Part shown: one piece after another, positions 36,447 through 41,040 of the stretch
Numbering within the stretch: the stretch's first letter is position 1
Layout of the letters: the number at the start of each line of letters is the position of its first letter
DNA from: Wenzhouxiangella sp.
GTDB taxonomy: Bacteria; Pseudomonadota; Gammaproteobacteria; Xanthomonadales; Wenzhouxiangellaceae
Assembly (NCBI GenBank): GCA_007694885.1
Contig: REEW01000064.1
Coordinates: 1 to 41,040 of the forward strand
Length of the DNA: 41,040 nt
Reading direction: 5' to 3'
The notes under the pieces: generated by a model
Told to the model about the DNA's origin: nothing
The model's input: only the letters and a program-made list of their open reading frames with translations
Databases searched by the model: none
Made by a program: the position numbers and the translations under genes

Positions 36447-37481
36447 ATGAGCGAAGAACAAAGCTCGTCCCTGAGCTACCGTGACGCAGGCGTCGACATC
36501 GACGCCGGCAATGCCCTGGTCGAGCGGATCAAGCCCCTGGTGGCCGCCACCCGGCGGCCCGAAGTCCTGGCCGGTCTGGGCGGCTTCGGCGGCCTGTTTC
36601 ACCTCGGTCAGCGGTTCCGCGATCCGGTACTGGTCTCGGGCACCGATGGTGTTGGAACCAAGCTGCTGCTCGCCCGCCGCATGGGTCGACACGACAGCAT
36701 CGGCATCGACCTGGTCGCCATGTGCGTCAACGACATCCTCGTCTGCGGCGCCGAGCCGCTGTTTTTTCTGGACTATTTCGCCTGCGGCGAACTCGATGTG
36801 GACGCCGCAGCCGGTGTTGTCGGCGGCATCAGCGAGGGCTGCCGCCGGGCCGGATGCGCGCTGATCGGCGGCGAGACCGCCGAGATGCCGGGCATGTACG
36901 CTGCCGGCGAGTACGATCTGGCCGGGTTTGCCGTGGGCGCGGTCGAGCGCAACGACCTGATCGACGGGAGCGGCATCGACGAGACCTGCGTGGTCCTGGG
37001 CCTGGCCTCGTCCGGCCCGCACAGCAACGGCTATTCGCTGATCCGCAAGGTCCTGGACCATGGCAACGCGGCCCTGGATGCCGCCTTCGAAGGGTCAACC
37101 CTGGGCGAGGCACTGCTCGCGCCGACCCGGATCTACGTCCGGCCCGTCCAGCGCCTGCTCGGCCGGGTCGATGTGCGTGGCATGGCCCACATTACCGGTG
37201 GCGGCCTGACCGAAAACATCATCCGGGTCGTGCCCGAGGGTTTCGGTGTCGAGATCGATCCCTCGAACTGGACCGTGCCGGCGGTCTTCGACTGGCTGGC
37301 CGACCAGGGCAATATCGAGACTGGTGAGATGCGGCGGACGTTCAACATGGGGCTCGGCTTCGTGCTGATTTGCCCGGAGGCCGAGGCCGCGCGGGTGGCC
37401 GAACTGCTCGATGAACCGGCACCGGTCATCGGCCGGATCCGCCGCTGCACGGACGGGCCGCGGGTGAGCTTCAGGGCATGA
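36447..37481 (+). CDS. purM: Phosphoribosylformylglycinamidine cyclo-ligase (AIR synthetase) PurM
   Basis: PurM closes the imidazole ring of FGAM with ATP to form aminoimidazole ribonucleotide in purine synthesis. I choose ATG 36447 ([21 protein letters not shown]), with AGGA 8 nt upstream, over TTG 36432. The 344 residues include [90 protein letters not shown] and [14 protein letters not shown], all family hallmarks. It overlaps purN by 4 bp (ATGA). Confidence 0.96.
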   Translation: MSEEQSSSLSYRDAGVDIDAGNALVERIKPLVAATRRPEVLAGLGGFGGLFHLGQRFRDPVLVSGTDGVGTKLLLARRMGRHDSIGIDLVAMCVNDILVCGAEPLFFLDYFACGELDVDAAAGVVGGISEGCRRAGCALIGGETAEMPGMYAAGEYDLAGFAVGAVERNDLIDGSGIDETCVVLGLASSGPHSNGYSLIRKVLDHGNAALDAAFEGSTLGEALLAPTRIYVRPVQRLLGRVDVRGMAHITGGGLTENIIRVVPEGFGVEIDPSNWTVPAVFDWLADQGNIETGEMRRTFNMGLGFVLICPEAEAARVAELLDEPAPVIGRIRRCTDGPRVSFRA

Positions 37482-38176
37482 GCGACCGGTCGGACCGGCG
37501 CCTGGTTGTGCTGCTGTCCGGCCGCGGCAGCAATTATCGGGCGCTGCGCCGGGCCGAAGAGGCAGGCTGGCTGGGCGGCGAGATTGCCGCGGTAATCAGC
37601 GATCGGGTGGACGCTGCCGGGCTGGAGCTGGCCCGGGCCGACGGAGTTGATACGGTCTGCGTTGCTCGCAATCGCTACCCCGACCGGGCGGCCTTCGAGC
37701 ACGCCCTGACCGTGGCCATCGGCGGCTACCGACCGCACTGGATCGCGCTGGCTGGCTTCATGCGCGTGCTCAGCGCCGCGTTCGTCCGGGATCATGCCGG
37801 GCGCATGGTCAATATTCACCCGTCTCTGCTGCCGCGCCATCGCGGCCTGGATACCCATCAGCGGGTACTCGAGGCCGGCGAGCGCGAACACGGCGCCAGC
37901 GTCCACTTCGTCACCCCCGAACTGGACGGTGGTCCGGTCATCAGCCAGGTCCGGATGTTCGTCGAACCCGGCGACAGCCCCGAAAAACTGGCCGATCGTC
38001 TGCTGCCGCTGGAGCACCGCCTGCTGCCGGCGACGATGGCACTATTGCTGAAAAGTCAGGTCATAGCGCGTGATGAGACCATATCAATCCGCAACAAAAC
38101 GCTTGCCCGCCCCCTGGAGCTGGGTTCTGATCTGTCTGACGATGGTCGCTTCCTCGGCGATGGCGGAGTCGACTGA
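37478..38176 (+). CDS. purN: Phosphoribosylglycinamide formyltransferase PurN
   Basis: PurN transfers a formyl group from 10-formyl-THF to GAR in purine synthesis. The 232 residues show [14 protein letters not shown] (phosphate loop), [14 protein letters not shown], the catalytic Asn and His in [17 protein letters not shown], and the Asp in [13 protein letters not shown]. After the normal domain end (near [10 protein letters not shown], about residue 195) the frame runs on for about 35 residues ([21 protein letters not shown]) over the start of the DUF3108 gene in another frame. This overlap of about 104 bp is unusually long. Confidence 0.93.
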   Translation: MSDRSDRRLVVLLSGRGSNYRALRRAEEAGWLGGEIAAVISDRVDAAGLELARADGVDTVCVARNRYPDRAAFEHALTVAIGGYRPHWIALAGFMRVLSAAFVRDHAGRMVNIHPSLLPRHRGLDTHQRVLEAGEREHGASVHFVTPELDGGPVISQVRMFVEPGDSPEKLADRLLPLEHRLLPATMALLLKSQVIARDETISIRNKTLARPLELGSDLSDDGRFLGDGGVD

Positions 38177-38870
38177 CCAACAGCCCGCGCAGGTACCTGT
38201 GCCTGCGCATGATGCGGTCTACGAGGTTTTGCGGCGCGGCAGCAAGATCGGCGAGGTGCACGTGAGCCTGAGTCAGGACGACCAGGGCATCTGGCTGTTC
38301 GACACCGAAACCGTTGCCACCGCGCGCCTGGCCCGCCTGCTGCGCGTCTCGGCCGAAGAATCAGCCCATTTCGTCTGGCGCAACGGCCAGGTGGTGATGC
38401 TGACCTACCGCCAGGTCGCGCGCGCGCCGACCCGAACGCGCTACTGGCAGCACGAGGCCGACTGGGAAGCTGGCATCTCGCGCACGCAAACCTACGAGGA
38501 CGATCTGGAAATCGAGCTGGAAGACCAGGTCATCGATCCGCTCACGCTTCGACTTCAGGTCGCAGCGGAACTGGCCGATCCGGCCAATCGCGGCAAGGAT
38601 CTGCATTTCCGGGTGCTCGAACGCGACGAAGTCGAGGACCAGCACTTTTTCTACCAGGACCAGGAAACCGTGGAAGTCCCGGCCGGCTGCTTCGACAGTA
38701 TCCGCATGCAGCGCTTTCGGCGCGAAGGCTCCAGCCGCAACTACGATTCCTGGCACGCCGAGGCGTTTCACTGGCTCCCGCTGCGCATCCTCCAGACCAA
38801 GGACGGCGATCCGGAACTCGATATCCGCCTGTTGAGTACTTCCATTGCGCTGGACGCCAACGGCTGCTGA
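38073..38870 (+). CDS. DUF3108 secreted protein
   Basis: A 265-residue protein with a signal peptide ending near AMA-E ([15 protein letters not shown], then [15 protein letters not shown]). The mature part is beta-rich: YEVLRRGSKIGEVHVSLSQ, RTQTYEDDLEIELEDQVIDPLTLRLQVAAEL and the C-terminal DPELDIRLLSTSIAL. This is the pattern of DUF3108, a family of periplasmic proteins of unknown role commonly encoded after purMN. The start is ATG 38073 (GTG 38070 is also in frame). A later start would remove the signal peptide, so the overlap with purN appears real. Confidence 0.85.
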   Translation: MRPYQSATKRLPAPWSWVLICLTMVASSAMAESTDQQPAQVPVPAHDAVYEVLRRGSKIGEVHVSLSQDDQGIWLFDTETVATARLARLLRVSAEESAHFVWRNGQVVMLTYRQVARAPTRTRYWQHEADWEAGISRTQTYEDDLEIELEDQVIDPLTLRLQVAAELADPANRGKDLHFRVLERDEVEDQHFFYQDQETVEVPAGCFDSIRMQRFRREGSSRNYDSWHAEAFHWLPLRILQTKDGDPELDIRLLSTSIALDANGC

Positions 38871-38891
38871 GAATCCGCCCGCCAGGCTCCG

Positions 38892-39260
38892 TCAAGGCCC
38901 CCAGAGCAGCCGATCGATCGCCCGCTCCGGGCTGAACCGCTCCAGGTCGATGACGCCGTCATCAAAGTCCACGCCCTCGGCTTCCAGCAGCCGGCGTTGA
39001 CGCTGCCCGCGCGGGCTCTCGGCGGCGAAACTGATTTTTCCCTGCGCGTTGACCACCCGGTGCCAGGGAAGAGCACGCTGTTTCGGCGCCAGCGCCAGGG
39101 CGCGACCGACCAGGCGCGCCCGGCCCGGCAGCCCGGCCAGGCGCGCGACCTCGCCGTAGTTGAGCACGCAGCCTTCGGGAATGCCCTCGACCACGGCCCA
39201 GATGCGGCGGAAGCGTTCTTCCTGGGTCGGCGCTTCAACCTTTCGGCTTGCGTTCGCCAC
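38892..39260 (-). CDS. Alkyltransferase-like (ATL) DNA-binding protein, MGMT homologue
   Basis: ATL proteins bind O6-alkylguanine without removing the alkyl group and hand the damage to nucleotide excision repair. The 122 residues match the MGMT DNA-binding domain (FRRIWAVVEGIPEG, LNYGEVARLAGLPGRARLVGRAL). The active-site PCHR is replaced by PWHRVVN (Trp66), as in E. coli YbaZ, so it cannot be an alkyltransferase. I choose GTG 39260, which has GGAG 7 nt upstream; a longer frame to 39317 lies inside trmJ. It overlaps the end of trmJ by about 26 bp, implying coupled expression. Confidence 0.87.
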   Translation of the reverse strand: MANASRKVEAPTQEERFRRIWAVVEGIPEGCVLNYGEVARLAGLPGRARLVGRALALAPKQRALPWHRVVNAQGKISFAAESPRGQRQRRLLEAEGVDFDDGVIDLERFSPERAIDRLLWGP

Positions 39261-39987
39261 GGGCGGTCTCCAGGGTCGCCGACACAATGCCGTTGAGAAT
39301 ATTGAGCTCGTTTTCATCGGGACGGGCGCGCAGGGTGAGCCGGCGCAGGCGCTGCATCAGGCGCTTGGGCTGGGCCGGGTTGAGGAACCGGATTTCCAGC
39401 AGGGCCTGTTCCAGGCGCTGAAAAAACACCTCCAGTCGTTCCGGCGGCTCCGGAACCCAGTCCGGCGGAGTCATCTCACCGGGCAACTCGCCCAGCATCG
39501 CCTGGCGGATCTCGTAACAGATCACCTGCACTGCCTGGGCCAGGTTGAGCGAGTCATAGACCGCGCTGGTCGGAATCGTGACCAGGTAGTGGCAGGCGCG
39601 GATTTCCTCGTTGTGCAGGCCGGTCTTCTCGCGCCCGAACACGACCGCCACTTCGTGCTGCCCGGCTTCCAGCAGCCCCCGGGCCGCGGCCGTGCGCGCA
39701 TCCAGGGTCGGCAGCGGCAAGGCGCGCGCTCGTCCCGAGCAGCCCAGTACCAGGCCGCAGCCGGCAATCGCCTCGGTGAACGACTCGACAACGGTGGCGG
39801 CGGCCAGCACATCGTCGGCGTTCGAGGCCAGCGCCGTGGCCTCGCCGGAAGGAAACCTGAGCGGGTCGACCAGGACCAGCCGCTTGAGTCCCATGACCTT
39901 CATCGCCCGCGCGGTCGAGCCGATATTGCCCGGATGGGTCGTACCGACCAGCACGATGCGAATCCGGTCCAGCAGTGTTTCGTCCAT
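39235..39987 (-). CDS. trmJ: tRNA (cytidine/uridine-32-2'-O)-methyltransferase TrmJ
   Basis: SPOUT-class SAM-dependent enzyme that 2'-O-methylates position 32 in several tRNAs. In the 250 residues: IRIVLVGTTHPGNIGSTARAMKVMG (with the conserved Asn), VVFGREKTGLHNEEI and TIPTSAVYDSLNLAQAVQVICYEI, the SAM-binding trefoil knot. The C-terminus is helical and basic. TACACT (39999-39994 on the minus strand) ends 6 nt before the ATG. The gene also lies 24 bp after ung on the same strand, so it may use its own near-leaderless promoter, be cotranscribed with ung, or both. Confidence 0.94.
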   Translation of the reverse strand: MDETLLDRIRIVLVGTTHPGNIGSTARAMKVMGLKRLVLVDPLRFPSGEATALASNADDVLAAATVVESFTEAIAGCGLVLGCSGRARALPLPTLDARTAAARGLLEAGQHEVAVVFGREKTGLHNEEIRACHYLVTIPTSAVYDSLNLAQAVQVICYEIRQAMLGELPGEMTPPDWVPEPPERLEVFFQRLEQALLEIRFLNPAQPKRLMQRLRRLTLRARPDENELNILNGIVSATLETARGERKPKG

Positions 39988-40011
39988 TCCGTCAGTGTAG
40001 CCCGGGCTGGC

Positions 40012-40698
40012 TCAGGTCAGCGCCCAGTCGACCGGCGCGAGTGCCTTGCTTTCCAGCCATCGGTTGGCGGCGGAGAAATGGCCGCAGCCGAAGAATCCGC
40101 GGTGGGCCGACAGCGGCGACGGATGCGGCGCTTTCAGGACCAGGTGCCGGGCCGTGTCGATGGCCGCCCCCTTGCGCTGGGCCTGCGCGCCCCAGAGCAG
40201 AAACACCACGTGCTCACAGCGTTCATTGACCGCCGCCACCACCGCGTCGCTGAAGCGCTCCCAGCCCCGGCCCTGGTGGGCACCGGCCTGACCGCGCTCG
40301 ACGGTCAACACGGCGTTGAGCAGCAACACGCCCTGCTCGGCCCAGGCCTGAAGGTGGCCATGCCGGGGCACCGCCAGGCCCAGATCGGACTCCAGTTCGC
40401 GAAAGATGTTGACCAGGGAGGGCGGCGGCGGCACGCCCTCGCGGACCGAAAAGCACAGCCCGTGCGCCTGCCCGGGACCATGGTAGGGGTCCTGGCCGAG
40501 GATGACCACCTTGACCTGCGACAGCGGAGTCGAATCCAGCGCATTGAAGATCTCCGGCCCCGGCGGATAGATCACCGCCCCGTCCCGTTTGCGCTCGCGC
40601 AGGAAGGTCCTGAGCGTTTGCATGTAGTCCTGCTCGAATTCACCGGCCAGCACTTTCAGCCATTCGGGGTGCAGATTGATTTTTGGAATTTCTGACAT
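40012..40698 (-). CDS. ung: Uracil-DNA glycosylase
   Basis: Family 1 UDG that removes uracil from DNA by hydrolysing the N-glycosidic bond in base excision repair. In the 228 residues: the water-activating motif [18 protein letters not shown] with Asp70, [26 protein letters not shown] and the catalytic-His leucine loop [18 protein letters not shown]. The length is normal. Its start lies 8 bp from a G-rich inverted repeat, so its promoter must lie within or beyond that element. Confidence 0.96.
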   Translation of the reverse strand: MSEIPKINLHPEWLKVLAGEFEQDYMQTLRTFLRERKRDGAVIYPPGPEIFNALDSTPLSQVKVVILGQDPYHGPGQAHGLCFSVREGVPPPPSLVNIFRELESDLGLAVPRHGHLQAWAEQGVLLLNAVLTVERGQAGAHQGRGWERFSDAVVAAVNERCEHVVFLLWGAQAQRKGAAIDTARHLVLKAPHPSPLSAHRGFFGCGHFSAANRWLESKALAPVDWALT

Positions 40699-40705
40699 TT
40701 GGCTC

Positions 40706-41040
<335 letters not shown>

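Noticed and set aside
38892-39260. Missing catalytic Cys in the MGMT homologue considered as a pseudogene
   Set aside because: PWHR is the standard motif of the ATL family, which binds damage without a catalytic Cys.

Overview
The window is a GC-rich, densely packed piece of a gammaproteobacterial chromosome made almost entirely of housekeeping genes. Several features point to the Xanthomonadales/Wenzhouxiangella side of the class: a SUF-type Fe-S operon headed by an Rrf2-family regulator and carrying a SufU-like protein, a three-gene pntAA-pntAB-pntB transhydrogenase, AmgK/MurU muramate recycling, and mrcA-pilMNOPQ and purMN/DUF2066/hda neighbourhoods. The taxonomic placement is an inference from gene content, not a measured result. 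I see no tRNA, rRNA, CRISPR array, transposase or phage gene. No gap between genes exceeds about 225 bp.

Layout. Minus strand 1-6720: the type IV pilus operon pilM-N-O-P-Q, followed 13 bp later by a large Ig-like lipoprotein that runs off the left edge. Divergent from it are mrcA (PBP1a), a conserved unknown, an aromatic-rich putative lipoprotein and mnmG (6943-12904). Next come an alanine/glycine symporter and a DUF457 membrane hydrolase on the minus strand, then a DUF2799 lipoprotein. The SUF cluster occupies 16130-22508 on the minus strand (regulator, sufB, sufC, sufD, sufS, then a detached sufU), interrupted by one plus-strand gene. Divergent from the regulator is rarA, then a translationally coupled cassette of an uncharacterised glycosyltransferase-like protein, amgK and murU, then pntAA-pntAB-pntB. 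A lipoprotein of unknown function with a palindromic operator, asnB, and a convergent DUF2066/CDP-alcohol transferase/hda operon follow. purM-purN-DUF3108, then ung-trmJ-ATL on the minus strand, and the start of a ferredoxin-NADP reductase close the window.

The most unusual material is not protein-coding. Four intergenic elements of about 90-150 bp share one design: two inverted arms of about 30 bp, each built of short tandem units (7 bp in two elements, 10 bp in the other two), around unrelated cores. They lie 2-13 bp from an ORF end, and two of them sit inside conserved operons (sufB/sufC and pntAA/pntAB). They look like a dispersed, possibly mobile or structure-forming repeat system. Other points of note are a SufU lacking its third conserved cysteine and cut off from its operon, an unknown GT-like gene coupled to muramate recycling, a 104-bp purN/DUF3108 overlap, and several genes whose -10 box lies so close to the ATG that the mRNA would be leaderless.
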